Shown one piece after another: positions 33,706-46,400 of a stretch of 64,000 nucleotides of DNA. Each line of letters starts with the position of its first letter. The stretch's first letter is position 1. Under the pieces are notes generated by a model. That model worked only from the letters and a program-made list of their open reading frames with translations. It made no database searches and was not told the DNA's origin. Made by a program: the position numbers and the translations under genes. The stretch is from Neoechinorhynchus agilis (taxonomy: Eukaryota; Acanthocephala). The stretch is taken from the NCBI GenBank assembly GCA_051530055.1, contig CM121343.1, positions 4,030,001-4,094,000 of the forward strand, given 5' to 3'.

Positions 33706-35743
33706 TTAAACTTTTCTACCAGCTTTACTAAACGCCGATGTGTTCGAAAAATACTTGGGTGTAGCATTTCCACTCTGCTTCTGGGCCTCTGCAAATCTGC
33801 CGGGCAATGGATCGGTTCGCTTTGCTGAGCGAAGTGTCGTTTTTGACATTACGCTGCTAACTGACTTTCCGTCAATTTCGCCGTCGCAACCGGTCACCTC
33901 TGACATTGCTCCTGCGCTTATTATCTCAAGCCCCTAAAAAAATGAAGTATTACGTTGAAAATTGTAATTTCCTTGGGAACAACCGCAAGAAACGATTCAC
34001 AAAAATTTAGAATAATACGCTTTTTAAAGTATTCGTGCTTAGGACAAAGCATATCGATTCTTTGCGAAAAACGCTGATAAGTTGATGCTCAAGGATTGGA
34101 CTGGTTACCTGAAAAGGCGTGAAGACAACACTGGATGCTGTTCCACATACAGATCGCTTAGAAATAGAACTTCGATTTCCTCCAATTGGAGTAAAGGAAT
34201 TTTTGACTGCCCTTCGCTCTCTCTGAAGTGATCTATGGAGCTTTTGAGATATCCTGGTTTTGATTTTTGCGTCGATTGGTGCTGCTCTCACTCGTCCAGC
34301 TAAAACGACTTTACTCACACCACTACTGGAATTACCCGTAGCGCTATCAGTTAAGGCGACACCCAACTGCCCCATCGATAGTTCTAGGTCTTCCTGGTAT
34401 GCATCTTGTTCAATTTGCCCGAAGTTCATCCTGTTAGCCTGCTTGCGAATTTCAGTAATACCGAGGCGTTCCTTCATTTTCCGAGCACGTCTTCCTCCTC
34501 GTCGATTACCCGGTTGATCGATTGGAGGGGCAAGGGGTTTGACGGTTTTGGTTGGCGGCGGCTCCACGAGTTTTTCTATTTTCTTTAAGACCTCCGATCT
34601 GAAATTCTGCCCATTCTAAAGGAAATGTGAACTATGGGTATTTAAAGTTCGTTCGAAAACTACCTTTCCACTTGGACATCCTCGGAAACTGTCAACACGA
34701 GCAGCGAGCGCACACTTGCAAGCAGTAAGTCTAGCAATTTTTACCCTAATTTCATGTGTAGGACACGTTTCTATAAGATCGCACTTATTGAGATGTCCAA
34801 TAGTTCCGGACGTTGACAAAGATGCTATGTTACTAATTACTTCCTGTTTGCTTAAAGCAAATCTATCAGTGTTGCAGGACGATATGAACTTTCGATTTGT
34901 GCCCAGAAGCAGTATATTACAAGCAGGCATTCTGCTCAGGTTATGTAGTCCGCCCGCGCATCCAATGAGTTTCGATGCCACTGGAGCGCCAACGAGTGCT
35001 GACAGATTTGGAGCAATCCAAGACATCCTTGTCTCAACAAAGCGTCCGAATTCATCAACGTACTCGGCTAACTTCAGGGCCATACTACAAGCTTCATTTA
35101 TACTTTCCAATTGCGTTTCATTCAAAGCAACTCCTTGGGTAGTAGATGCTGTAATTGTCACAATCATTATAGTCGCCGGATTTAGGAAATCACTCAATTC
35201 ACGTATCTCTCCATTGGTCCTTTGAACAACAAGCTTGTGACTCGAACTGCTATCGGGTACTTTGAGTGAATTTCCCAATATGTTAACTTACACTATTGTT
35301 TTTACCTAATACCCATTCCGTGCTACACAAATGAAGCAAACAACAATGGTGTAAACTTTAACCGTCTTCACATAATCCATCGGGACTGGTATCAATGATT
35401 CCAGCTCCGGAAATCGAATACGATAAACGCTACGTATGTGCCTGTAGACCATCTCGATTTCCCTCTCAAGCTCAACTATCATTTCATTCGCATCCACAAA
35501 CAATGAGTATTCAGAATCAGCTTCAACGCGATTCACTTCATGCCATTGCGGTAATGAATGCAATGCCCGTTCACGAATTCTATTGAACAACTTGGCGAAG
35601 CGATCGCTCGATAGAAGAACACCAATCTCAGTCGGTGTGCATATGGAACCTTTCTTATCATTAACCTCATCGCCTACCGCCCGGTTCGGCGTAGCCTCCA
35701 CAATATCGTCTAAATCACAAATCAATTCATCCACCAACGACAT
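33706..35743 (-). CDS. PRPF31: Pre-mRNA splicing factor PRP31
   Basis: Exons 35743-35357, 35286-34664 (see below), 34615-34109 and 33933-33706, about 581 residues. PRP31 binds 15.5K and U4 snRNA in the U4/U6.U5 tri-snRNP. Matches: MSLVDELICDLDDI start, RFPELESLIPVPMDYVKTVK, LGNSL, ATIMIVTITASTTQG, RMSWIAPNLSALVGAPVASK, GLHNLSRMPACNILLLG, RVDSFRGCPSGK, RRGGRRARKMKERLG, EIRKQANRMNFGQIEQDAYQ, GTASSVVFTPFQGLEI and a C-terminal KYFSNTSAF. At the first intron the only sensible donor (AAA/GTTTAC) and acceptor (TAAG) leave the frame one base short; it closes only if the last G stays in the exon. The start region is repeated at 35870-36170. Confidence 0.95.
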
Positions 35744-36170
35744 ATTTGCTTCCTACTGATTATTGCGTCCATCACCATTCACTCCTACGTTTATTATTTT
35801 AGTTTCTTCCGTGGTAAACTAAGTCAATTTATGAACGTTTTGAACCATCGTCCGATTTGACGTAGCCTCCACAATATCGTCCAAATCACAAATCATTTTA
35901 TCCAGCAACGACATATTTGCTTATTGCGTCCATCACCATTCACTCCTACGTTTATTATTTTAGTTTCTTCCGTGGTAAACTAAGTCAATTTATGAACGTT
36001 TTGAACCATCGTCCGATTTGACGTAGCCTCCACAATATCGCCCAAATCACAAATCAATTTATCCAGCAACGACATATTTGCTTATTGCGTCCATCACCAT
36101 TCACTCCTACGTTTATCATTTTTGTTTCTTCCGTGGAAAACTAAGTCAATTTATGAACGTTTTGAACCAC
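35700..36170 (-). repeat. Tandem triplication of the PRPF31 start region
   Basis: Minus-strand ATGs with the same context occur at 35743 (the gene), 35914 and 36075, 171 and 161 bases apart. Each upstream copy keeps about 16 codons resembling the gene start (MSLLDKMICDLDDIVEAT), then diverges and runs into a stop after about 30 codons. Each also has the same 5' flank (AGTTTACCACGGAAG on the minus strand). The extra copies therefore hold possible promoter, 5' untranslated region and a short upstream open frame. Confidence 0.92.
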
Positions 36171-37392
36171 CAAAAAGAAATGCGATTAAATAGGCAAATA
36201 CGACGCCAGAGCTCAGTTCCGTTGCAGTTTCCACCGTTGTGTGGGTTAGACAAAATCGAATCAGTAAACGCTGATTATTACCATCTTGAAATCACTGCCC
36301 GTTTTTCGTCGCTTGAAGTTTCTTTATTTTGTCACAAATGCTGCCGCGATTTTTCTCTAATCAAGTTTGATGAACACTTTCTTTTTGACAAATCTTCGAA
36401 GTAGTCTTTTCTCATTTAATGACGTGACGTCTTGATTACTTTCAATTGAGGACAAGAATCGCCTGTTGTCATTTACCAGGGACCAACTTACCATTGCTAA
36501 AATTATTCTGCTGATTTTATCCGAGAAGAGGTTGAACTTTTTACGAACTGTTCTCAACATAGAAATTGACTTTTTCAACTGCAGGAGAGAGGATTAGGAA
36601 ACAAAAAATTCAGTTTCTACAAACCAGCCAAGACTGAATTCGCGCGTTTTTTTGATTAGTTTGCAAAATATTTTTATGTGAAAACTTCATTTAAAGCTTA
36701 AAGTGATCTAGTATTTTTGAACGAAACCGCAACAACAATAACAACAACAGCAACTTTATTCGATTCGTCTTTTTCGTCAAACATTGGCTAGTTGATACCA
36801 CTTTTGCTTACATATAGACTGACAGTGTTATGTTTTTATCAAAGGAATATCTTCAGTGTACTTTTATCTCTTTATCATGAAACGTCCAAAAAATATCCCC
36901 TAAATGCGATAATATTTAAAGATATTCTATTCATGGACTAAAAGTTAACTATTGCAAATATAATATAGCGTCGATTATCCGCGAATTAATTGGGACGGGA
37001 CATTGTTCGGTTTCGAGATTTTCCGGATGTCCGAAACGTGCGGGAGAAATACGTTAAAAAAACAAAATTAGGAATAATCACTTATTTGATCTCTGCAACA
37101 TTGACCACCTTTTTTTCGCTGTAAGGTCTGATTCTCGTGTGCAAAAATAGTTGAGCAGAACAGCATTGTGATTGCTGTCCATACGATTCCATAGCTGTTT
37201 CTAATGCAGAGAACGCTTCAGAATTTTATGGACACTTTTCTATATTTGTTAACTTATCAAAATCTCAGAGGAAAACTTTATCCGGCAAAAAAACGCCTAG
37301 CAATCCTCAATTGTCGCCCGAATGCTTGCAGTGTTGCCTCTTAACAGAGCGATGCTAATATTTTGAACTAGGTATTATTGACCTGACCTTGC

Positions 37393-37507
37393 TCCGTCTC
37401 GTCGGACTTCTTCAGGTCTAAAAGGTAGGTCAGGGTGGTTACCCCCAGCCTGATGGTTGCTCGATCCTGACCTATCTTTTAGACCTGAAGAAGTCCTTCA
37501 AGACGGA
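37393..37507. repeat. Fold-back element with 42-bp arms
   Basis: 37393-37434 and 37466-37507 are inverted copies that share CTTCTTCAGGTCTAAAAG and its complement, around a 31-base loop. The right arm reads CCTGAAGAAGTCC then GGACTAGAGA. This is a degenerate form of the CTGA, stem, CGAAA layout seen in the other fold-backs. Confidence 0.85.
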
Positions 37508-40062
37508 CTAGAGATTGTGAATGATCTCTATTTTAACAAAATATATCCATGAACAACTTTTCAAGATTCTTGTTGTACAGGGATCACAATTTCATCATCA
37601 TTAAGCATTTCAAATCCACGCCCTTCTACATTTTCTTCATCACCCCCTTGAAATTCTGTGATCGATTGGACAAAGTCAGTAATATCCTCCATTAGTTAAG
37701 TCCCTTTTAGCATTCTGTACCATATCCGTATAATCGACGTTCCACTGTACCATTTTGCAATTTATAGGCAAACACCATCAGATATGTCGGGATTTCCGCA
37801 CACAAAAAGGTCACCGGGCTATAAACACCGAATGTAAGCAAATAGATTGCAGCCATTTTGCCGATAAGGGATGAAATGTTTACCAGGAGAATTTCATTTC
37901 GCGCAAATTAGTGTCAATCACCCGTACTATTGAATGGACACAAATGTCGCTGCTCTACAAATCCCAAATGCTTTGGCGTGGATTTGAGTCAATTCTATTT
38001 TACCATAATATCGATAATTTTAACCACTTACTCCACAGAAAATTCTCTTTTTTTATTACTGACGCATTTGTTTAACAACCCAAATGCTGGTGTAAAGCGC
38101 AATATTCAACAATTTGCTCTTGAATGACCTCTAATAACAATATCCTCAAATCTGCATTTTTAAGCTTTATCGACTGTTTTCCGTCCCTCTATAAGCGTAT
38201 TGTTTCGTTCATGCATCCTTCGGTTAAGCAAAGTGCGACCTCTCCTTGGAAAAGGTAGGCATCGTCGTCCAGGATTCCATTACACTTCGTATCATATATT
38301 TTTTACCTCTCTTAGTAATCGGCAGGAGCACCTCCACAAAACTAAAGTATAAAATCTTTCAACTCCTTCGATATATTCAGTATTGCAATCGTCACTATTT
38401 TGATGAAAAAAGGATTTAGTCCGCAAACCGTCTATGAAACATGTTCATAGCAAGGTGAAACGAATCTACATGGTAGCCGACCTTAAGAATTTCTTCACAT
38501 AATCTTCCTTGCTCAAATGAATCCTTTAAAAAGTCACCACGCCCATTCCGTAATGGGAGCTACCGAAGTAGGCATGACGTTTCGCTGTTGTAATGAGATG
38601 ACAATCACATAAAAAGGTGAAATCATGACATAGTGATTCCCATTAAAGAATTTCAGTATATTTTCGATATCTATGGCGCGAATCGGCGCTTGATGACCGT
38701 TGCTTCAACATTCAAGAGCTCCAATGGAATAAACGAATTAGATGTAAGTCGCCGAACGTTCGTTTCTTACCCTGAAGTATTTACGCAGATTTGAACATCT
38801 TTGGAACTTTTTACAGTGCCTACCGCCACCCACCGCAATTGTCCTCTAAACTTTTATTTAAATTTATTGATGGAACTTCTGCCTTTAAGAATATTTTTGA
38901 AGCTTACAATTTCATTATCATTTAACACATTGGACTTACGTCTAAGAATAGTGATAAGAGAAGCGATGTTGATTTAAGTTGTGCTACAATTATCCGTCCT
39001 TGTAAATAACCCAAAAATCGATTATTTAATGGTGTTGCCATTTTCTTCAATATAAGCAATTATCTTGGGTTGCTTTTATCTGTGTGTTTTAATTTAACTT
39101 GTCAAAAAAATCTGCTATTCAGTGAACCCGTCGTAGTATTCACACTTGACTGTTGATTAGTCGTTCAATGTATACTTAAGCGTAGAAATTGCACGAACTT
39201 TTTGAACTGTTGCGAACCCGATTTTCTTGTTAAATAAAACTGCGAAATCAGTTGACCTTATTGTCCAATGAATTACGTTCAATTGATTTCAATATTCTCT
39301 TTTCATTTTAGGTTATTGGAGTTTGGGTATCGATCATGAAATGATTTTATTCGCTTTGAACGATGTCATGCGTTTAAGCAACAGCCTGCCTATTCAGCTC
39401 TAAAAAAACTGCTTTTATTGAACAATGGTTTTGTGGCCAAATCGGTAAAGATGCATTTTATTCATCAACAATTTAAGCTACTTTTGAATGAATAGTTTTG
39501 TGGCTTATTAGGTGGAATACTCATCTAAAAATATTTTGCCAGTGAAGCATTCCAACAAGGTATATCTGCCAATGCATACAATATTTAGTATTTTTATTAT
39601 ATAGATTAATCGGGTCATCATTTTTTATCCGGTTCACAATAATCGTTCACCATTGATTTAAATAAGTTAGAGTAAAAGATGATTTTAATGGGTGCAAGAG
39701 TAAATATGTCGCATTATTGTTGGAAATGGCACTTTTCCCACTTTAATTCGGAAAATGGGAACGACAGTTAAAAGAAGTCTGTAGCTGAATTTGAGATTTC
39801 AAGTACGCGAAATCCGACAAAGTATTGTCTCCAATATACATTTAGAGGACAATATACAACATTTTTCGACTATCACAAGTTCATTTTTAGCATTTCCTTA
39901 CAATTCGGTGCATAATTCTGCTTTTAAGGTTTAACTTTTTGTTAAGATTCTGCATTCAAGTAAAACCTGTGACCGTAGAAAAGTGATTTAATTCCTCAAA
40001 CTCCACCTATTTTTGAAACAAAATTTGCACAACCGAGTTGTTTTTATATGGTGGAAAAATTT

Positions 40063-40097
40063 CCGATATTTCGGCACAATCTTGTGCCTTTATCAAG
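40063..40097 (-). ncRNA. Hammerhead-like motif, Penelope terminal type
   Basis: On the minus strand CTTGATAAA is followed by a GGCACAA/TTGTGCC stem and then CGAAATATCGG. This word order is common in ends of arthropod and other invertebrate Penelope-like elements. The core reads CTTGATA where a hammerhead has CTGATGA, so it is a derived or inactive form. Confidence 0.5.
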
Positions 40098-40224
40098 ATT
40101 GTTTGCTGAGGAAATTTCTTTAGCAAAAAATTGAATCGGTAATGACTGATTCAATCAGTCGAAATATATTCGATTTTAACCATCTCTTTCATGTGTCGAT
40201 GAATGATCAAAATAATAACATGCA

Positions 40225-40435
40225 AAGCTCAACGAAATATTTTATGGAATTGAAGATATTTAGCGAGGAAGCCTCACTTCATCAGACATCTAAAAAGGTT
40301 TGTACGAGTGGACACGCGGTCTTCAAACCTTGGGCATGGCGATCCTCTGCGAACCTGAACACAAACCTTTTAAGGTGACTGACGAGGCTTCCTCTTTCGA
40401 AATATCTCAATAAAATACTTCTTTTACCCGGGGAT
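40225..40435. mobile_element. Fold-back element, second member of the 12.35-kb family
   Basis: This is the inverted counterpart of 12349-12516: GAAGATATTTAGCGAGG and CTTCATCAGAC on the left, CTGACGAGGCTTCCTC with CGAAATATCTCAATAAAAT on the right. The arms are better preserved than at 12.35 kb. The middle carries TTTGTACGAGTGGACACGCG and GCGATCCTCTGCGAACCTG, shared with the other copy. No coding capacity. Confidence 0.75.
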
Positions 40436-41550
40436 TTTGATCAAAGCATATCCATATAGAAAAGTGCTGTTTATTTCTCATTTGGTTTTTTGAAATGGTA
40501 CTAACGTGTACGATTGCACCAGTGTATATTGGAGGATATATCTAAGGACCGTAAATAATAACGCCTGGTGTATCAAAAGAAATGGTTCGTAAAGTGTTAT
40601 CGTAATGTAAAGTATTTGTTCTACGATGCTTCTTTCCATTGTGATAAGACATTTGCCATACTTTGGGTACTTATATAAATGTTTTTATGAGGTTTTTGAT
40701 ATGCGAAATATTCGCAATTCCAGCAGAACACAAATACTTGTGTCAATTGAATAAATTGATATCCATAGTTCGATTTGTTTGATTTTAGACCTATCAAAAG
40801 ACGGCAGTATGCTCTCTAGTTATAAATACAGGTTGTCTCATATTTTTCTTTAGCTGTTAGTGCTGCTGACTACTATGATAGTAGCACAAATGACCAGTTA
40901 AGCTTCATTGAACTCATTGGAAAAATATTTTTGCTCGGCTTCACGATCTTCTATTTTCAGCAACATGGTGGTAACCATATTAATTATGTGTATTGAGGCA
41001 TTCGTACTTTTTTTTAAAGAAAATATAACTTTAATATTAGATTGGTTGACTAAAAAGGGCCTATACTACTAGCACATGCAAATGATGAAATTCGAGCTTA
41101 GTGTTTGTTTCTTTTTAATAATGGTTCTCAGCTTTCGGCGGGTGTAGGTTATTCCTCACAATGTATAAAAGGCTAATTGACGAATTCTCCAAACCGGCTG
41201 TACCGGGTCATTAGCACTTCTCTTGTTTTAGTCCGGAGTACAATGGAGGACTGCGAATGCTAGTTCTTTGGTCATACAATGGCTATAAATATGACCCGAA
41301 TGGCTAAATTGCGTGAAGTTCTTGATTCAGATGTCATTGTTAACACACTGCCAACAGAACGTGTCTCTGTATTCGCGTTTACGCTTCTCGTGCAGCTCTC
41401 CGGCTCGTCCTTTGTGCATGGGTAACAACTCCTGGTTCTCCCCGAAGTCGTCTTCCAATGCCGGACGAAACCGTTAGTCGCTTCTTTGTACCATATCTGG
41501 GTCACAGAGATCATTGTTTGGACGCTCCCAGCTGCTAATCAGGCATTTGC

Positions 41551-41937
41551 ATGTTCCGACGTGTCTCCTTACAGTCCTTCGAACTGGCGAAGTTCCGGTA
41601 TCCCTTGCTCGATAGCATTAGCGTGTATATTAAAGGGAAGCTGAGACGTGCGTGTGTACAATTGTCAGATACAGCTGATGCGCAAGACGCTTCGCATTCT
41701 AATCAGATTCTTGGCGACTATCTAAAGAAGAAACCCATTATAATCTTTCTGGTTGTACACGTACAGTCTTTTCTCATTCTGGCGTTTTTCATCATCTTCA
41801 CTGGATTTGGCGACGGCGCTAACGATCGCAATCTCGCGTACACACAAAGCGACGACTCATTCCGGCGGGAACATTTCAGCGGCAGCAGCTGCTCCCTGTC
41901 AGTGGTTCCTTCGTACGCCTTAGCTTATCCTCTATAA
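41551..41937 (+). CDS. Weak coding candidate with one membrane segment
   Basis: A 128-codon frame from ATG. It has a strongly hydrophobic stretch (PIIIFLVVHVQSFLILAFF) near its middle and a Ser/Asp-rich end. There is no known family resemblance, no repeat overlap and no visible splice context, so it may be chance. It lies upstream of the giant gene on the same strand and could be an exon of an unrecognised membrane protein. Confidence 0.2.
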   Translation: MFRRVSLQSFELAKFRYPLLDSISVYIKGKLRRACVQLSDTADAQDASHSNQILGDYLKKKPIIIFLVVHVQSFLILAFFIIFTGFGDGANDRNLAYTQSDDSFRREHFSGSSCSLSVVPSYALAYPL

Positions 41938-42153
41938 TTATAAAGACTCAGACATCCACTAGCTTTACACACTCGCTGAATTGTGCCTTTAGACGCTAAC
42001 TATATTAACCCGATTCACATCGTAGTCTCAACGAATGGTTACTTCTAACTCGTGAGTATTCTATTGGCGTTGCATGCTATTCGCTGATCAGTTTCAGGTA
42101 GATTGCAAACAAAACCTCTATAGCCTAAGAAGAACTACTTGGCGTAAATAGAA

Positions 42154-42311
42154 ACGTGGACAACCTCCTCCTCAGGAACATCTTTCTGATATTTATAACA
42201 GTACTCTTAGCGGCCATTGTCACTTGCGCGCAAATTCTTAAAGGCTGTAATAATAGTCAAAGCACCCTCAAGTGCATCGCCTGCTCTAATTGCTATCGTG
42301 ACAACTGTCTA
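42154..42311 (+). CDS. Candidate short secreted Cys-rich peptide (exon)
   Basis: The plus strand encodes NLLLRNIFLIFITVLLAAIV, a signal-peptide-like segment, then a short region with six Cys (TCAQILKGCNN, KCIACSNC, RDNCL) and a stop. No ATG precedes it in frame, so it would have to be a downstream exon or use an upstream spliced start. The Cys density right after a hydrophobic leader is the only support. Confidence 0.25.
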
Positions 42312-42399
42312 TAAGGTGAATTCGTGATGGCAACTGTCGGGCCGCTTTCCTTCGATAAAGTACCTCGTCCTGATCTATGTTAATTTTCTTTCCTGTTTT

Positions 42400-43496
42400 C
42401 AAAATGTGTCGCCGACGATATTCATGGATCCACATTCGATCCAACCTTTATTTTCGGTGATAATGAGCCTTTTCGCCGGGTGGATTTTGGTATACGCCTA
42501 TGCGTTTTGAAGGCTTTTATGCATTCGACAACTGCTGCGTCGGCTGTGTGTGTGCTGGTACCGTCGAGAGTACGAGGAGGAGGAGGAGAAGGAGGGTACG
42601 CATACGCCTATTTCAGTGTTTCTATCGACTTCGCTGTGTCACTTTTACTCAAGTGTCGCAAGCACCAACGGGTTCTGAGAATGTGCAGTCTTTAAAGGCA
42701 TTCCCGCAACCATATAAGCCATCTCTCTCATACCCGGAATGCTTCAACGTGTCCAAACACTATCACATCGGGTGAGTCTAATGGGTACTTTTGCTGAACG
42801 ACAATAATATGCCACTTCAATAGCCCCAGCAAGACTTAACTGATTGCTCATTTATGCGCAAAATCGAAAGGATATACTACTAGGCAATGCGCATGGTGAA
42901 GCATCATGTTGTAGTATTCACTTACGCCAAATTAAGTTCCATGGCCTTATATGTTCCGTTGCACTGAAAACGGCGGCGGCGTCGAGATATTCCCTACCCA
43001 CATCGGTAATACTGAATATCCTAATATTCACGCTTTCTAAAAATCCCTTTCGTCTACGTTAATAAAATTTCACTGGGGGTTCAATGATGATAAACAATAT
43101 TTTCCTCCATTTTTGATCCCCTCAGCTAATCGGTAACACATTAATCAAAAGAATGTGAAAATCGAGATTTTGTATTGTCCCTTTTTTGTTTTCACCAAAA
43201 TGTTCGACACTTGCATTCTCTTATCTGGACTCGACTTTAACATGCAAAGGAAGTACGCTCGCCGAGATCTCACCACACCATCTTGTTTCACCGGCTCATT
43301 CTAGCCCGCATCACTCATGTGCCCAAGAAACGCTTATTTCGTCTTTTACTACGTCTCCGCCTTCTCATTCATGAAATGGAGGAAGAGCCATGTTTTGCTC
43401 GAAACGTTTTGAAGAGACAATGTTCATCTTGTTTTAGATAAAATCACATAGCGAAAAAACGACCGCACCTCAAAGGTGTGAGATTTGAAGAACAAT
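42400..43496. other. Region upstream of the giant gene
   Basis: Patches with coding-like composition (for example HGSTFDPTFIFGDNEPFRR near 42425-42480) and a purine-rich AGGAGG microsatellite near 42575 are seen, but no family. An acceptor-like TTTTAG lies at 43435. An in-frame stop lies just before the giant frame, supporting its first ATG as the start. Confidence 0.4.
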
Positions 43497-46400
43497 ATGC
43501 ATGTCTCAGATTGGTTAGCGAACCGTCGATACCGATCAAGTGGTGGCGGTTGTAGAATTGGCACATTAGCGTCAACAGTTCCATCATGGAGAAGTCCCGG
43601 GTACTCAGAACCGTCCTCGTCCTTTTCTCGAACAGGCATGACTTCTACGTCGTTCTCAAGTTTCGCCGGAACTACCCCCCAACAATTCAACTTAAATTCG
43701 AGTATGCTCAATCGCACTAATTCGATAATCTCTACATTGCCATCGTACTCTTCGTATTACCTTAATCGCACGCTATCGACTCCGGAAGGTCACCGTCAAA
43801 ATTTAAGTGCAATAAATTCCTCCATGGTGTATGATGGAAAACCAAGTAATCTACGTAATGAGCGAAACGGTTCTTTGATCAAAGAAGAGATATACGATGT
43901 GGAAGTTATCGACCATTTTCCTACATTGATTGAGTTGTACGGAGAGCGCCCTAAGGTATATCGTCAGGGTGATTGCGAAGTTCGCGAAGAGGTTGTATTC
44001 GTCGAAGATGACCCAATTGTGACCGAGGATATTGTCTGTGAGCTTGTTTATGTGGATGGCGTGTGCAAGCATACAAGAACGCTGCGAAGGTCAAGGTCTG
44101 AAAAAAGAATGTTCAAGAAAATGAGAAAAAGATCAGTTAGGCGAGTTGCATCTACAGCCCCGCAACAGAGATCAAGCCACGAGGGAAACGACGATGCTTC
44201 TTCTAAGTCCTATTATCATACATATTATCGCGATTGCAATGCTAAGGATAATGAACATCGATACGTTGAACTAGCAGCGCCGATTGCAACACTGACGCCA
44301 CTGCCGGACACACCTTATCGTCAGCAGGTGAAGCCCTTCGAAACTAAAAAATCTACGCCACAGATGCCCATGTCGAAATTAGCCATATCGGATGTGGCAC
44401 CAACAGAAACGGCCACACAGTACGGAATTTGCACTCATCTTGCCAAGCGGAAGGATATTCAAAGTTTTTCATCACGCCAAGACGAACGGATTAAAACTCA
44501 TTCTGATAGATCAATGATTCCTTCAAACAGCAACGCGCCGCAGTTGCAATCGCAAGTTCCCCCACCGAGATATTCACATATATCCAATCGAGAGTTTGAT
44601 CAACGCGGCGGTAGTTTGTCTTATAGTCGACCATTCAACGAAGGTAACAGATATGCTATCCCAACGATTCGAAGTACAAGCAGTGATCTATCAACGAGCT
44701 CGAAATCAAATACTTCATCATATATCGAACCCAATCAAGACTCATTCTGGAGAGGCATAGATACTGTTCAAACAGACGTGGGTATTGCCGACTCTTTTAT
44801 GAAGTTTGGAAAAAAAGAGTCAGTTTCTAGTGAAATACATCCGATTTCGATTCATGCCGTATCGACCCGATTGCCGGAGCCTAATGACAGTATAGGGATG
44901 CAAGGAAATGATTCGGAACCTAAAATTAAATCGCCAGCCAAAGTAGACACGGCGTCAGCGGATTCGAGTCTGATCGAAAGTGATTTTTATGAATGCATTT
45001 CAGAAGAAGGTGGAGCTGAGAAGATGGCACAGGAGTTATTCCCACCTCAAATTTACATGCATTTGAAAGACATTTCAAAAGATAAAGTAGTCGATGCTGA
45101 TGTAGCCAAAGAATCCATTGACCACGGATCGTCGGTGGATGAAGCAATTAACTGGCATGATAAAGTAGTTCAACCAGAGTCGACTTTGTTGCAAGACTCA
45201 TTTACAAAACCAGTTGATATTACAATAAGATCGGTTACAACGGATTTTCATACGTCTGGAATCGAGGCTATTTTGCATTGGCACACGGATTGTAAAAACA
45301 CGAAACGCTTGTTTGCCGTATCTTCTTCTAAAAAATATACAAGCTCAATATTGGAGTTCTCCCTCCCTCTTTCCACGCCAATTAACGATGTGTGCAGAGA
45401 AATCGATGAGCATGTCGAGCGTGAAGATTATGGCATGCAAACTGGGTCGCAAGACGTCGAACCTTACCTAGAGTTCAGTTCAATGCCGCTGAGCGATACA
45501 CAACTAAATCGGCAGAAGTTAGAACCTATGGAGAGGAACGATAATAAGGAGGAAATCGAGAACGCCAAAGAGAGTGTAGTAACTATCGTTGGATGGCACA
45601 TTGAACCAACAAGGAACATCCCTGAGTTTTCGCTTCGTAATGAACCACTTGAAACTGGAGTGAGCATTTCTTCGGAAACAGAGGATTTATCTAGAAGACC
45701 TGGCGTATCTCGAATCTTAAATTGGCACCTGAATGAAAATGCGAAGTTTGGCGATGTAATGTCAACCGAAACAATTTCTCAAGCAGAATCTCCTTACACA
45801 AGCCACGAGAAAGCAACACATTCGCATTCGGAATCAATTGGTACTATAGTTGAGTGGCACCTGTTGCGTGATCCTAGGGATGATCCATCTATTAGTGTGC
45901 AACCGATTACTGACGAATCAATAGCGAGGGAAAATTTAGAAACACTTTATTTGCCCTTTGATGGCAGTAGTCTGCAGAACATAAAGATCACAGCTGAAGT
46001 CAGCGATCAATTGCCACCTAAAGATCAAATGGACGAATCATCGACTCCTGAGGTCAAATATATCTCTTCCGGAAATATGGATTTTACAGACGATGGGAGA
46101 CATCGCCCTGAATGGCCAATTGAGTCAGTTTCAAGCGAAATTCCTTCAGATGGAATCAGTGGAACTTCCGGAATAGGTTTGGATGATATTCTTCCTTTAA
46201 CTGAAGACAACACATTCCAAGAGAAAAACGAGCTAGACACTAAACAATTTGAAGAAGAAATGAATCTTGATTCTTACAAAAGGATTGCCGAGAGGGAAGG
46301 AAATGAAGCTCGGCACTTTACTCCACCGCTCGCAGTACGAATGGATGACGCTGATGGATACGATGCTGCTGCCGATTTGTCCACTCTTATCACGGATATT

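Larger units (their letters stand above)
36171..41540. other. Long gene-poor stretch with scattered fold-back elements
   Basis: AT-rich sequence with many short stops in all frames. Structures seen are entered separately (37393-37507, 40063-40097, 40225-40435). No protein family was recognised in the open frames at 36078-36404, 37930-38127, 40142-40378 or 41272-41514. Confidence 0.6.
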
